DNA of 64,000 nt from Erwinia sp039023475 (GCF_039023475.1 NZ_JBCHVB010000001.1:186001-250000), one strand, 5' to 3'. Counted from the first letter of the stretch, positions 17,438-26,698 are shown. Translations and numbers: made by a program. Notes: generated from the letters alone by a model not told the origin.

Positions 17438-17723
17438 ACCGTGCAGGAAGGATTCACGTCGCTTTGCGCCGTGCCCTGCGGGTCAAACCTTCGAGGTCGA
17501 AGCTTCTCATCCTTCCCCGTGGGGAATCTGAAAAAATGTGCTTCAACGCCGGACAAACCGAAGTCTGTAATGGTGGTGCCTGAAAGCGACACCGTGCAGG
17601 AAGGATTCACGTCGCTTTGCTCCGTGCCCTGCGGGTCAAACCTTCGAGGTCGAAGCTTCTCATCCTTCCCCGTGGGGAATCTGAAAAAATGTGCTTCAAC
17701 GCCGGACAAACCGAAGTCTGTAA
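17438..17723 (-). repeat. rtT-like repeat units 1 and 2 (spacer between the two tRNA-Tyr genes)
   Basis: Two nearly identical ~153-bp copies start at 17438 and 17591. Each contains TTCCCCGTGGGGAA (for example 17513-17526) and a split T-arm: GAAGG and CCTTC separated by about 36 bases instead of the tRNA T-loop. The 17438 copy ends in the eight terminal bases of the tRNA (CACCACCA on the minus strand), showing that the unit arose by duplication across the tRNA 3' end. Confidence 0.8.
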
Positions 17724-17808
<85 letters not shown>

Positions 17809-17835
17809 ACTACTGGCCTTGCTCTGTGCTGTTAA

Positions 17836-17872
17836 GCGGGGCGCATCATACCAAATCGAGTGAGGCTGTAAA
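17836..17872 (-). promoter_or_regulatory. Stringent-type promoter of the tRNA-Tyr operon
   Basis: TTTACA (17867-17872) and TATGAT (17845-17850) are 16 bases apart and are followed by the discriminator GCGCCCCGC. The -35, -10 and discriminator match the E. coli tyrT promoter as I know it. A GC-rich discriminator is the hallmark of ppGpp/DksA-sensitive stable RNA promoters. AT-rich sequence further upstream could hold Fis sites. Confidence 0.85.
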
Positions 17873-17954
17873 GCCCGCGCTGGCCATAAATCAATTGTTT
17901 GCCGGTTTTTTACGCGGACTGCTGGTTTGTCAGCCAAACCAGCAGAGTGCACCT

Positions 17955-18803
17955 TCAGAGAATAATAGTGCGGTTGCCATAAACGAATACCCGCTGCGCA
18001 AGCACCTTGTAAAGCGCGCGGCTCAACGCATTTTTTTCAACGTCCCGGCCCGCCCGCATCATATCTTCTGCGGTGTAGGTATGATCGACATGAATGACAT
18101 CCTGCATAATGATAGGGCCTTCATCCAGATTGTCGTTCACGTAGTGCGCAGTGGCGCCAATAATCTTCACGCCACGTTCATAGGCCTGATGATAAGGACG
18201 CGCGCCGATAAATGCAGGCAGGAACGAGTGGTGAATATTGATAATCTGGTTCGGGTAACGCTGCACGAAAGCGGGCGTCAGGACACGCATATATTTGGCC
18301 AGCACGACATAATCTGGCTGAAAGCGGTCAATTTCCACAGCCATATTATTATCATGCTCTTCGCGCGTCAGGCCTTCGTGGCTGGCCAGGATGAACGGGA
18401 TATCAAAGCGTTCAACCAGGGTACGCAGCGTTTCATGGTTGCCAATCACGGCCGCAATCTCAACGTCGAGGCCGCCATAAGCGCTTTTCATCAGCAGATC
18501 GCCAAGGCAGTGCGCCTCTTTCGTTACCAGGATCACAATGCGGCGGCGTCCTGCGGAATTCAGTTCGCGCACGGATCCTGCCGGCAGCGCGCTGTCCAGA
18601 TCTGCCAGCAGCGTCGTATCGTTAAAAATCCCTTCGAGCTCGGTGCGCATAAAAAAACGCCCGGTGCGATGATCGACAAATTCATTGTTCTGCACGATAT
18701 TGAGTTCGTGCTTGTAACAAATATTGGTGATTTTGGCGATCAGCCCTTTAGCGTCCGGGCAGATGGTTCTTAATACTTTTCTTTGCGGGGTTTGCGCTTG
18801 CAT
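17955..18803 (-). CDS. purU: Formyltetrahydrofolate deformylase PurU
   Basis: A 282-residue enzyme (E. coli 280 aa) that hydrolyses 10-formyl-THF to THF and formate, feeding formate to PurT and balancing one-carbon pools. An N-terminal ACT-like regulatory domain (LRTICPDAKGLIAKIT) precedes the formyltransferase-fold domain with the catalytic Asn-His-Asp region NIHHSFLPAFIGARPYHQA and HYVNDNLDEGPI. Start at the ATG of MQAQTPQRKVL, preceded by AGGA; the open frame extends much further upstream into ychJ but that part is unconserved. Same orientation as ychJ upstream and the tRNA-Tyr operon downstream. Confidence 0.95.
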   Translation of the reverse strand: MQAQTPQRKVLRTICPDAKGLIAKITNICYKHELNIVQNNEFVDHRTGRFFMRTELEGIFNDTTLLADLDSALPAGSVRELNSAGRRRIVILVTKEAHCLGDLLMKSAYGGLDVEIAAVIGNHETLRTLVERFDIPFILASHEGLTREEHDNNMAVEIDRFQPDYVVLAKYMRVLTPAFVQRYPNQIINIHHSFLPAFIGARPYHQAYERGVKIIGATAHYVNDNLDEGPIIMQDVIHVDHTYTAEDMMRAGRDVEKNALSRALYKVLAQRVFVYGNRTIIL

Positions 18804-18849
18804 TGCAATGGTAATCCTGTTGAAGCCATTAATAGGGTAATAAGGGTCA

Positions 18850-19308
18850 TTACTGACCACAGCATTTCTTGAATTTTTTGCCGGAGCCGCATGGGCACCG
18901 ATCGTTACGCCCTGTCTCGGGGTAGGTTCCGTCAATATAATACCAGCGTTGCTCCTCACGAAGAAAGCGGGAACGTTCGTGAATAAACCCCTCCCGCCCA
19001 TTTTCAGCGAAACGCGCAAAAAATGTCACAAATCCTTCAGGCTTAATTTCTGGCGTTTCAGTCTCAATTATTTGTAGACTTAACCAGCGGGTTGAAGAGA
19101 AGCTTTCAGTAAGACTGTCGCGGAAGCGCTCTGCCTGGCAGGAAGGATGCCAGGTGCCGATAAGATAATCAGCATCCTGCTTCGCATAACCGCAATAGCG
19201 AGATCGCATCAGCGCTTCAGGTGTATCAGGAATTGCCTCTCCCTTTAGGTAGGGGTGGCAACATAGGCTATACTCCAGTCCGCTACAGCAGGGGCAAGGG
19301 TCAGACAC
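18850..19308 (-). CDS. ychJ: YchJ, UPF0225 family SEC-C motif protein
   Basis: A 152-residue protein, equal in length to E. coli YchJ. It has two Cys-rich zinc-type motifs: CPCCSGLEYSLCC at the N-terminus and the classic SEC-C motif CPCGSGKKFKKCCG at the C-terminus. In between lies an NTF2-like domain (RSRYCGYAKQDADYLIGTWHPSC). Function unknown. The start is GTG at 19308 with CGGAG upstream; the frame stays open for 38 more codons but these are not conserved. Confidence 0.9.
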   Translation of the reverse strand: MSDPCPCCSGLEYSLCCHPYLKGEAIPDTPEALMRSRYCGYAKQDADYLIGTWHPSCQAERFRDSLTESFSSTRWLSLQIIETETPEIKPEGFVTFFARFAENGREGFIHERSRFLREEQRWYYIDGTYPETGRNDRCPCGSGKKFKKCCGQ

Positions 19309-19413
19309 GATGGCTCCGGAAAGTATAAAAAAACGGATAAAGTAGTTGGGCATCATGGTAACCGAGCGGCCGGAATGATGCCATTTGAAAGTTTTAAGCA
19401 TGCCAGAGGTGGA

Positions 19414-20340
19414 ATGAGACAAGTTAAAATTGGACTGGCACTAGGATCGGGTGCGGCAAAGGGATGGGCGCATATTGGCGTAATAAATGCGCTTGAGCGG
19501 GCTGGCATTAAGGTGGATGTTGTGGCGGGTTGTTCCGTTGGCGCACTGGTTGGGGCCGCCTACGCCAGCGATCGCCTGCCGCTGATGGAAAGTTGGGTAC
19601 GTTCCTTTGGCTACTGGGATGTCATTCGTCTGATGGACTTTTCATGGCGGCGCGGTGGACTGCTGCGGGGTGAGCGGGTTTTCAATCACATCCGTCGCCT
19701 GGTCACTCATGAACGTATCGAACAGTGCACTTTACCTTTTGGCGCCGTGGCAACAAACCTCAGTACCGGCCGGGAGCTTTGGCTCACCGACGGCGATCTT
19801 CACCAGGCCATACGTGCCTCATGCAGTATGCCCGGCCTGCTGGCCCCGGTAGCCTGGAACGGTTACTGGCTGGTGGACGGCGCGGTCGTCAATCCTGTTC
19901 CTGTCTCTCTTACCCGGGCGCTCGGCGCCGATATCGTTATCGCCGTCGATCTTCAGCATGATGCACACCTCATGCAGCAGGATCTTTTCTCCGTCACGCC
20001 CGACAGCGAAGAGCCTGCCCCGGCCGAAGTCGTGACCAGCTGGGGAGGGCGGATTCGTAACAGTCTTGCCCGGGTGGCACAGCGAAAGATCAATCAAAGC
20101 CCCGGCGCGATGGAAATCATGACCACCTCTATCCAGGTGCTTGAAAATCGTCTCAAGCGAAATCGCATGGCTGGCGATCCGCCAGACGTGCTGATTCAGC
20201 CCTTCTGCCCGCAGATCTCTACGCTGGATTTCCATCGCGCGGAAGAGGCGATCGAAGCTGGACGGCTTGCCGTTGAGAAAAAAATGGATGAATTGCTGCC
20301 ACTGGCAGGCCATAAGCCTTTGCCGGGAAGAGAAAAATGA
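19414..20340 (+). CDS. rssA: Patatin-like phospholipase-family protein RssA
   Basis: A 308-residue patatin-domain protein close to E. coli RssA (301 aa). It has the oxyanion glycine motif GSGAAKGWAHIGV, the nucleophile elbow GCSVG and the catalytic Asp in DGAVVNP. Enzymatic substrate unknown. It precedes rssB by 76 bases in the same orientation, as in E. coli, where rssAB is an operon. Start at ATG 19414 with AGAGGTGG immediately upstream; an earlier in-frame ATG at 19375 overlaps the divergent ychJ leader. Confidence 0.94.
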   Translation: MRQVKIGLALGSGAAKGWAHIGVINALERAGIKVDVVAGCSVGALVGAAYASDRLPLMESWVRSFGYWDVIRLMDFSWRRGGLLRGERVFNHIRRLVTHERIEQCTLPFGAVATNLSTGRELWLTDGDLHQAIRASCSMPGLLAPVAWNGYWLVDGAVVNPVPVSLTRALGADIVIAVDLQHDAHLMQQDLFSVTPDSEEPAPAEVVTSWGGRIRNSLARVAQRKINQSPGAMEIMTTSIQVLENRLKRNRMAGDPPDVLIQPFCPQISTLDFHRAEEAIEAGRLAVEKKMDELLPLAGHKPLPGREK

Positions 20341-20416
20341 GAGTTAAGGCAATTCTGACAGGCACGATTGAGGTTTATAGGCCACTATTGTGTAATCTGA
20401 TGTACAAGGGGGGATA

Positions 20417-21430
20417 ATGGACAAGCCATTAAGCGGGAAACAGATTCTGATCGTTGAAGACGAAGTCGTTTTCCGCTCATTGCTGGATAATTTCCTTAGC
20501 GCGCTCGGCGCGACCATTACTCTGGCGGATGATGGCATTCAGGCTCTGGAAAGGTTAACGCATCTCACCCCCGAACTGATCATTTGCGATCTTGCCATGC
20601 CCAGAATGAACGGGTTAAAGCTGGTTGAGCATCTCCGCAGTAAGGGCAGTGGTATTCCTGTTCTGGTTATTTCCGCTACCGAAAACATGGCCGATATTGC
20701 GCAGGTATTGCGCCTTGGCGTCCAGGATGTGCTGCTGAAGCCGCTCAAAGATCTGGGACGCCTGCGTGAGGCTGTCTATGAATGTCTCTATCCTTCCATG
20801 TTTACTTCTAAAGTTGAGGAGGATGAGCAGCTCTTCCAGGACTGGGATGCGCTGGTACGCGATCCTCAGGCAGCCGCAAAACTGCTTAAGCAGCTTCAGC
20901 CGCCCGTACAGCAGGTTATCGCTAACTGCCGGATAAACTATCGCCAGTTGACCACCGCCGAGCAACCCGGCCTGGTGCTGGATGTGGCAGCCCTGTCTGA
21001 GAAAGATCTCGCTTTTTACTGCCTCGATGTTACCCGCGCCGGCGATAATGGCGTCCTGGCGGCTCTTCTGCTTCGCGCATTATTTAATGGTCTGCTACAG
21101 GATCAATTGTCTGGTCAGGCTCAGCGCCTGCCGGAATTAAATGGTTTGCTTAAACAGGTTAATCTTCTTTTACGTCAGGCTAATCTGAAGGGACAGTTTC
21201 CTTTATTGGTCGGTTACTACCATCAGGGATTAAAAAATCTGATTCTTGTTTCCGCCGGCTTAAATGCCACGCTTAACGTCAATACCCATCAAATACAGCT
21301 CAGTAATGGCGTACCGCTTGGCACGCTGGGCAGTACGCATCTTAATCAAATAAGCCAGCGTTGCGACGCCTGGCAATGTCAGGTGTGGGGCGCTGGCGGC
21401 AGGCTGCGCCTGATGTTGTCCACGGATTAA
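20417..21430 (+). CDS. rssB: RpoS-degradation adaptor and response regulator RssB
   Basis: A 337-residue protein of the same length as E. coli RssB. The N-terminal receiver domain (1-125) has Asp58 in IICDLAMPRMNG as the phospho-acceptor and Lys in VLLKPLKD. The C-terminal part is the atypical PP2C-like domain. It delivers sigma-S to the ClpXP protease, keeping RpoS low in growing cells. Strong conservation to the last residues (WGAGGRLRLMLS) supports full function. Confidence 0.96.
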   Translation: MDKPLSGKQILIVEDEVVFRSLLDNFLSALGATITLADDGIQALERLTHLTPELIICDLAMPRMNGLKLVEHLRSKGSGIPVLVISATENMADIAQVLRLGVQDVLLKPLKDLGRLREAVYECLYPSMFTSKVEEDEQLFQDWDALVRDPQAAAKLLKQLQPPVQQVIANCRINYRQLTTAEQPGLVLDVAALSEKDLAFYCLDVTRAGDNGVLAALLLRALFNGLLQDQLSGQAQRLPELNGLLKQVNLLLRQANLKGQFPLLVGYYHQGLKNLILVSAGLNATLNVNTHQIQLSNGVPLGTLGSTHLNQISQRCDAWQCQVWGAGGRLRLMLSTD

Positions 21431-21553
21431 CCGAACCGCGTTTTTTTTATAACGGCATCCCGCAGACAGGGCCAGAGTTAGGCTTTACACTTGGGTAATA
21501 GTCTTAAATTATACTGAAATGATTCAACCAGGATAATTCCGTCCGGGTTGAAC

Positions 21554-21562
21554 TGGTATACT
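21554..21562 (+). promoter_or_regulatory. Extended -10 promoter candidate for galU
   Basis: TGGTATACT is a TGn-extended -10 (TATACT at 21557-21562) about 62 bases upstream of the galU start. No good -35 hexamer is visible, which is usual for extended -10 promoters. Confidence 0.45.
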
Positions 21563-21624
21563 CACTTCGTTTTTTAATCGACATATCAAGTAATAACTTG
21601 AACGGCCTAAAGAGAGGTACTTTG

Positions 21625-22533
21625 ATGTCTACCTATAAGTCCAAAGTAAAAAAAGCGGTAATCCCTGTAGCTGGTCTGGGCACGCGTATGCTGCCAGCAA
21701 CAAAAGCGATTCCAAAAGAGATGTTGCCGCTGGTTGATAAGCCGTTAATTCAGTATGTCGTTAACGAGTGTATCGCCGCAGGCATTAACGAGATTGTGCT
21801 GGTAACGCACTCCTCTAAAAACGCCATTGAAAACCACTTCGATACCAGCTTTGAACTGGAATCTATGCTGGAGAAACGCGTTAAGCGTCAGCTGCTGGAA
21901 GAGATCCAGTCTATCTGTCCTCCACACGTCACCATCATGCAGGTCCGTCAGGGTCTGGCAAAAGGCCTGGGCCACGCCGTTATGTGTGCTTACCCGGTTG
22001 TTGGTAACGAGCCTTTCGCCGTTATCCTGCCAGACGTTATCATCGATGAATATGAGTCAAACCTGGCGAAAGATAACCTTGCCGATATGATGCGTCGCTT
22101 TGATGAAACCGGTCACAGCCAGATTATGGTTGAGCCAGTAGCCGATGTGACCGCTTATGGCGTGGTGGATTGCCAGGGCGCAGAACTGAACGCGGGTGAA
22201 AGTGCGCCAATGGTAGGCGTAGTAGAGAAGCCTAAAGCCGACAAGGCGCCTTCTAACCTGGCAGTAGTGGGACGTTATGTTCTCTCTGCTGATATCTGGC
22301 CTCTGCTGGCGAAAACGCCTCCGGGCGCCGGTGATGAAATTCAGCTGACTGACTCTATCGCAATGCTGATGGATAAAGAAACCGTTGAAGCTTACCACCT
22401 GAAAGGCATAAGCCACGACTGCGGTAACAAACTGGGCTATATGCAGGCCTTCGTTGAGTATGGCGTACGCCATAACACGCTGGGCAGCGATTTCAAAGAG
22501 TGGCTTGACGCTACTGTTGGCAATAAAAAGTAA
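21625..22533 (+). CDS. galU: UTP-glucose-1-phosphate uridylyltransferase GalU
   Basis: A 302-residue nucleotidyltransferase (E. coli 302 aa) that makes UDP-glucose from UTP and glucose 1-phosphate. The signature PVAGLGTRMLPATKAIPKEM and the product-binding VVEKPK are present. UDP-glucose feeds LPS core, exopolysaccharide, trehalose and osmoregulated glucans. Start at ATG 21625 preceded by AGAGG. It is followed after 26 bases by ugd and then uge, a three-step sugar nucleotide cluster absent from this position in E. coli. Confidence 0.97.
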   Translation: MSTYKSKVKKAVIPVAGLGTRMLPATKAIPKEMLPLVDKPLIQYVVNECIAAGINEIVLVTHSSKNAIENHFDTSFELESMLEKRVKRQLLEEIQSICPPHVTIMQVRQGLAKGLGHAVMCAYPVVGNEPFAVILPDVIIDEYESNLAKDNLADMMRRFDETGHSQIMVEPVADVTAYGVVDCQGAELNAGESAPMVGVVEKPKADKAPSNLAVVGRYVLSADIWPLLAKTPPGAGDEIQLTDSIAMLMDKETVEAYHLKGISHDCGNKLGYMQAFVEYGVRHNTLGSDFKEWLDATVGNKK

Positions 22534-22559
22534 GTTTAATTTCTAACCGGGACAACTCA

Positions 22560-23903
22560 ATGAAAGTCACCGTATTTGGTATCGGCTATGTGGGTCTGGT
22601 ACAGGCGGCTGTTTTAGCCGAAGTCGGACATGACGTTCTTTGCATCGATGTCGACGAAAATAAAGTCGAGAATCTGAAGAAAGGGATCATTCCAATTTTT
22701 GAACCGGGCCTGACGCCGCTGGTGATGCAGAACTATGAGGCCGGGCGTCTGAAATTTTCCACCGTAGCGGAAGATGGCGTCAACCACGGCACCATGCAGT
22801 TTATCGCTGTAGGAACGCCGCCGGATGAAGACGGCTCTGCGGATCTGAAATATGTTACCGCCGTAGCCCGTACTATCGCACAGCACATGAATGAACATAA
22901 AGTGGTGATCGATAAGTCCACTGTTCCAGTCGGCACCGCCGATCGTGTCCGTGCCGTAATGGAAGAGACGCTGAAGGCGCGCGGCGCTGACATCGCCTTT
23001 GACGTGGTTTCTAACCCGGAATTCCTGAAGGAAGGTGCGGCGGTCAGCGACTGTATGCGTCCTGAACGTATTGTGGTTGGTACCGACAATGATGACGTGG
23101 TTGAGCTGCTGCGCGAGCTTTATGAGCCGTTCAACCGCAATCACGATCGTATGATCCTGATGGATATCCGTAGCGCGGAGCTGACCAAGTATGCGGCAAA
23201 CTGCATGCTGGCAACGAAAATCAGCTTTATGAATGAGATCTCTAACCTGGCTGAGCGCCTGGGTGCGGATGTTGAGAAGGTACGTCAGGGCATCGGTTCT
23301 GATTCCCGTATCGGCTACTCATTCATCTATCCAGGCTGCGGTTATGGCGGTTCCTGCTTCCCGAAAGATGTTCAGGCGCTGATCCGCACAGCGGAACAGA
23401 TTGGCTACAAGCCACGTCTGTTACAGGCTGTGGAAGATGTCAATGACTCGCAGAAAACCAAGCTGCCTGACTTCATCAAGCGTCATTTTGGCGACGATCT
23501 TAAAGGCAAAACCTTTGCGCTGTGGGGGCTTTCCTTTAAGCCGAACACGGATGACATGCGTGAAGCATCCAGCCGCGTGCTGATGGAATCCCTCTGGCAG
23601 GCTGGTGCCTCCGTTCAGGCTTTCGATCCGGAAGCGATGGATGAAGCGCAGCGTATCTATGGTCACCGCAGCGATCTTAAGCTGATGGGCACCAAAGAAG
23701 CAGCACTGCAGGGCGCAGATGGCCTGGTCATCTGTACAGAATGGCAGAATTTCCGCGCACCGGATTTCGACGTCATTAAAAATGCTCTGAAAGAACCCGT
23801 GATTTTTGATGGTCGTAACCTGTATGATCCAGAAAGAGTCAGCAAACGCGGTTTTGTTTATTATGCAATCGGCCGCGGAGCTTCTATAAAATTGCATAAT
23901 TAA
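22560..23903 (+). CDS. ugd: UDP-glucose 6-dehydrogenase (long type)
   Basis: A 447-residue NAD+-dependent enzyme oxidising UDP-glucose twice to UDP-glucuronate. The N-terminal Rossmann motif is VFGIGYVGL; the catalytic cysteine is in CGYGGSCFPKD near residue 260; the C-terminal UDP-binding domain has GLSFKPNTDDMREA. It is longer than E. coli Ugd (388 aa) and belongs to the longer subtype seen in Pseudomonas and several other Enterobacterales. It takes the product of galU upstream and hands UDP-glucuronate to uge ten bases downstream. UDP-glucuronate also supplies aminoarabinose and acidic exopolysaccharide. Confidence 0.95.
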   Translation: MKVTVFGIGYVGLVQAAVLAEVGHDVLCIDVDENKVENLKKGIIPIFEPGLTPLVMQNYEAGRLKFSTVAEDGVNHGTMQFIAVGTPPDEDGSADLKYVTAVARTIAQHMNEHKVVIDKSTVPVGTADRVRAVMEETLKARGADIAFDVVSNPEFLKEGAAVSDCMRPERIVVGTDNDDVVELLRELYEPFNRNHDRMILMDIRSAELTKYAANCMLATKISFMNEISNLAERLGADVEKVRQGIGSDSRIGYSFIYPGCGYGGSCFPKDVQALIRTAEQIGYKPRLLQAVEDVNDSQKTKLPDFIKRHFGDDLKGKTFALWGLSFKPNTDDMREASSRVLMESLWQAGASVQAFDPEAMDEAQRIYGHRSDLKLMGTKEAALQGADGLVICTEWQNFRAPDFDVIKNALKEPVIFDGRNLYDPERVSKRGFVYYAIGRGASIKLHN

Positions 23904-23913
23904 CGAGGGCAGT

Positions 23914-24921
23914 ATGAAATATCTGGTTACCGGCGCAGCAGGATTTATCGGGTTTCACGTAACGGAACGCCTGCTGGCTGCCGGTCACCAGGTTGTCGGT
24001 ATCGACAACCTGAATGATTATTACGATGTTAACCTCAAAACAGCCCGCCTTGCGCTTATTGAGTCCCATTCAGCCTTTCAGTTTATTAAAATCGATCTTG
24101 CCGACCGTGAAGGTATCGCCCATCTTTTCCGTGAACAGGGATTTGACCGGGTTATTCATCTTGGCGCTCAGGCCGGCGTACGCTATTCGCTGGAGAATCC
24201 TTTAGCCTATGCGGATGCCAACCTGATCGGGCATCTGAATATTCTTGAAGGGTGCCGGCATAATCATATTGGTCACCTGCTCTACGCCTCCTCCAGTTCG
24301 GTATACGGCCTCAACCGTAAAATGCCGTTCTCCACGGAAGACTCTGTGGATCACCCGGTTTCTCTTTATGCCGCCACGAAGAAAGCCAATGAGCTGATGT
24401 CCCATACCTATTCTCATCTTTATGGTATTCCCACCACCGGCCTGCGGTTCTTTACCGTTTATGGTCCGTGGGGAAGGCCGGATATGGCGCTGTTTAAATT
24501 CACTAAGGCGATTATTGCCGGTGAGAAAATAGACGTTTATAACCAGGGTCAGATGCGCCGCGATTTTACCTATATTGATGATATCGCCGAAGCTATTTTC
24601 CGTCTTCAGGATGTGATTCCACAGCCGGACGCAGAATGGACGGTCGAACAGGGCAGCCCGGCCACCAGCTCTGCGCCTTATCGTGTTTATAATATCGGCA
24701 ACAGTCAGCCGGTGACGCTGATGCGCTATATTGAGGCGCTGGAGAACGCGCTGGGAATGCAAGCCGATAAAAATATGCTGCCCATGCAGCCGGGCGACGT
24801 ACTGGAGACCAGTGCTGATACCACTGCGCTCTATGAGGCAACAGGATTTAAGCCGCAGACGGGAGTGGAAGAGGGTATCGCTAACTTTGTTAGCTGGTAT
24901 CGCGAATTCTATCAGGTCTGA
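23914..24921 (+). CDS. uge: UDP-glucuronate 4-epimerase (Uge-like)
   Basis: A 335-residue extended short-chain dehydrogenase. The NAD motif is TGAAGFIGFH; the catalytic Ser/Tyr/Lys are in YASSSSVYG and SLYAATKKAN. The sequence blocks LGAQAGVRYSLENP and FTVYGPWGRPDMA are typical of UDP-glucuronate 4-epimerases that make UDP-galacturonate. In Klebsiella Uge supplies galacturonate for the LPS core and capsule. Last gene before a strong terminator, so galU-ugd-uge is probably one unit. Substrate preference between UDP-GlcA and UDP-Glc cannot be proven from sequence, but the adjacent ugd favours UDP-GlcA. Confidence 0.9.
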   Translation: MKYLVTGAAGFIGFHVTERLLAAGHQVVGIDNLNDYYDVNLKTARLALIESHSAFQFIKIDLADREGIAHLFREQGFDRVIHLGAQAGVRYSLENPLAYADANLIGHLNILEGCRHNHIGHLLYASSSSVYGLNRKMPFSTEDSVDHPVSLYAATKKANELMSHTYSHLYGIPTTGLRFFTVYGPWGRPDMALFKFTKAIIAGEKIDVYNQGQMRRDFTYIDDIAEAIFRLQDVIPQPDAEWTVEQGSPATSSAPYRVYNIGNSQPVTLMRYIEALENALGMQADKNMLPMQPGDVLETSADTTALYEATGFKPQTGVEEGIANFVSWYREFYQV

Positions 24922-24942
24922 GCCACTGAGCGGATACACCAG

Positions 24943-24972
24943 AAAAAGGGAAGCCGCTGTGCTTCCTTTTTT
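24943..24972 (+). terminator. Rho-independent terminator of galU-ugd-uge
   Basis: GGAAGC and GCTTCC form a stem around a six-base loop, followed by six T. An A-run precedes it, so the stem can extend with A-U pairs. Confidence 0.85.
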
Positions 24973-25001
24973 AATTCACGCTTATCTTAAACGGGATAAA
25001 T

Positions 25002-25026
25002 AAAAAACCCCATTACAGGAATGGGG
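25002..25026 (-). terminator. Rho-independent terminator of hns
   Basis: On the minus strand CCCCATT and AATGGGG form a 7-bp stem with a five-base loop followed by TTTTTT, 25 bases after the hns stop codon. Confidence 0.85.
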
Positions 25027-25051
25027 AATTTTCTGAAGCACTGAACTGCAG

Positions 25052-25459
25052 TTACAGCAGGAAATCGTCCAGCTGCTTACCTTCTTCTTCAATGGCTTTC
25101 TTGATCACCGCTGGCGTACGGCCCTGACCGGTCCAGGTTCTGGCTTCGCCGTTTTCGTCGGTATATTTATATTTGGCCGGACGGGCAGCGCGCTTGGTTT
25201 TACCCGGCGCTTTAGCGGCGGCAAGCGTGGACAGCAGTTCGTTAGGGTCGATGCCATCAGCAATCAGCATTTCGCGATATTGCTGTAATTTACGGACGCG
25301 TTCTTCGTTCTCTGCCTGTGCGTGGCTCTCTTCTTCACGACGTTCATTAACCACAACTTCCAGTTTTTCCAGCATCTCTTCCAGCGTTTCCAGAGTACAC
25401 TCTCTGGCCTGTGCGCGCAGGGTACGGATGTTGTTCAAAATTTTAAGTGCTTCGCTCAT
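25052..25459 (-). CDS. hns: Nucleoid-associated silencer H-NS
   Basis: A 135-residue H-NS (E. coli 137 aa). Residues 1-80 form the coiled-coil oligomerisation region; a flexible basic linker (KAPGKTKRAARPAK) leads to the C-terminal DNA-binding domain with the AT-hook-like loop TWTGQGRTP, QGR at 112-114. It silences AT-rich, often horizontally acquired DNA and organises the nucleoid. Position between galU-type genes and tdk is conserved in enterics. Confidence 0.97.
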   Translation of the reverse strand: MSEALKILNNIRTLRAQARECTLETLEEMLEKLEVVVNERREEESHAQAENEERVRKLQQYREMLIADGIDPNELLSTLAAAKAPGKTKRAARPAKYKYTDENGEARTWTGQGRTPAVIKKAIEEEGKQLDDFLL

Positions 25460-25951
25460 TATCTAAATCTCAAAATTATAAAAGTGGGGGGATGTTCTGC
25501 CTGATAATAATAGGGTGAGGGAATAAGAACTGCAATAGGTAATTTTAAAAGATGAATTGCATTATCCTGATAACAGCGCCACTTCGCCCTTATTAACAGG
25601 GTGATTCTCAGAATTTTGCAGGAATATGCTCTATTAGCGTTAAGCGTAATGCATTAGCATTTCGCTTAAAAATGAGAAAATTAGGACAGCAGAAGCGCAC
25701 GTTACCAATTCATTAACACAGACTAACCTTCAGAAAATCCACCGGATATTAGCCGCGTCGGCGCCACTTTTGTATCATAAAATGCGAAACTCGCAACAGT
25801 TATAATGCAATCTATTGTAAAAGCAAAAAACAGCCCAGGATTGCCCGGTAACGGTGGTCGAACATTTGCATGACGGCGCCCTCATCTGTCTGGCCCGTTG
25901 TGATACACTCCGGAAAATCCTGTTGCAAACTTATACCTGGAGTTGATGCTG
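25460..25951. other. AT-rich divergent intergenic region hns/tdk
   Basis: About 490 bases. It contains the hns promoter (25507-25535). On the tdk side a TGaTACACT extended -10 lies at 25901-25909, about 45 bases before tdk. The middle is AT-rich with runs of A and T, as expected for the H-NS autoregulatory region. I see no open frame of substance. Confidence 0.5.
25507..25535 (-). promoter_or_regulatory. hns sigma70 promoter
   Basis: TTGCAG (25530-25535) and TATTAT (25507-25512) are separated by 17 bases on the minus strand, giving a leader of roughly 40 bases before the hns ATG. Confidence 0.65.
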
Positions 25952-26572
25952 ATGGCTCAGCTGTATTTCTATTATTCGGCAATGAATGCCGGAAAATCCA
26001 CCGCATTGTTGCAGTCTTCTTATAACTATCAGGAGCGCGGAATGCGCACGCTGGTCTTCACCGCCGAGTTAGATAACCGTTTCGGCACGGGTAAAGTCAG
26101 CTCGCGAATTGGACTTTCATCTCCAGCAAAATTGTATAATAACGAGAGTTCACTGTTTAATGAGATAAGCACGGAACATCAGCTGGAACCGGTACACTGT
26201 GTGCTGGTTGATGAATGCCAGTTCCTGACGCGGGAGCAGGTTAAAGCATTATCTGACGTTGTGGATTTCCTCGATATCCCGGTGCTTTGCTATGGATTAC
26301 GCACTGATTTCCAGGGCGAGTTATTCAGCGGGAGCCACTATTTACTGGCCTGGGCGGATAAGCTGGTGGAATTAAAAACCGTGTGCCACTGCGGCCGGAA
26401 AGCGGGAATGGTATTGAGGCTGGACAGTAACGGTGCACCTTTTAAAGAGGGCGAACAGGTCGTGATAGGCGGGAATGAACGCTACGTCTCCGTTTGCCGT
26501 AAGCATTACAAAGAAGCATTAGAACAGGGATCGTTACGGGCTATTCATGGCGAGCATGGGCTCAGTGAGTAA
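25952..26572 (+). CDS. tdk: Thymidine kinase Tdk
   Basis: A 206-residue type II thymidine kinase (E. coli 205 aa) for thymidine salvage. P-loop SAMNAGKST at the N-terminus, catalytic Glu in VDECQFL, thymidine lasso region with GGNERYVSVCRKHY, and zinc cysteines in CHCGRKA and VCRKH. Start chosen at ATG 25952 (MAQLYFYYS) because the GGAG ribosome site is nine bases upstream; another ATG at 25946 is too close to it. Confidence 0.96.
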   Translation: MAQLYFYYSAMNAGKSTALLQSSYNYQERGMRTLVFTAELDNRFGTGKVSSRIGLSSPAKLYNNESSLFNEISTEHQLEPVHCVLVDECQFLTREQVKALSDVVDFLDIPVLCYGLRTDFQGELFSGSHYLLAWADKLVELKTVCHCGRKAGMVLRLDSNGAPFKEGEQVVIGGNERYVSVCRKHYKEALEQGSLRAIHGEHGLSE

Positions 26573-26653
26573 GAATGGCAGGTACGCTTCGCAATGAACG
26601 TTCTGCCTGCTTTTTATACAGCGGTTCATAAGATTTTTTAAATATTCCGTCAT

Positions 26654-26680
26654 AAAAAAACCCGCCTTCCGGCGGGTTTT
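26654..26680. terminator. Bidirectional terminator between tdk and adhE
   Basis: ACCCGCC-ttcc-GGCGGGT is flanked by A7 on the left and T4 on the right, so it can terminate both convergent transcripts. Confidence 0.85.
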
Positions 26681-26698
26681 GATTTGATTTGCTTTAAT

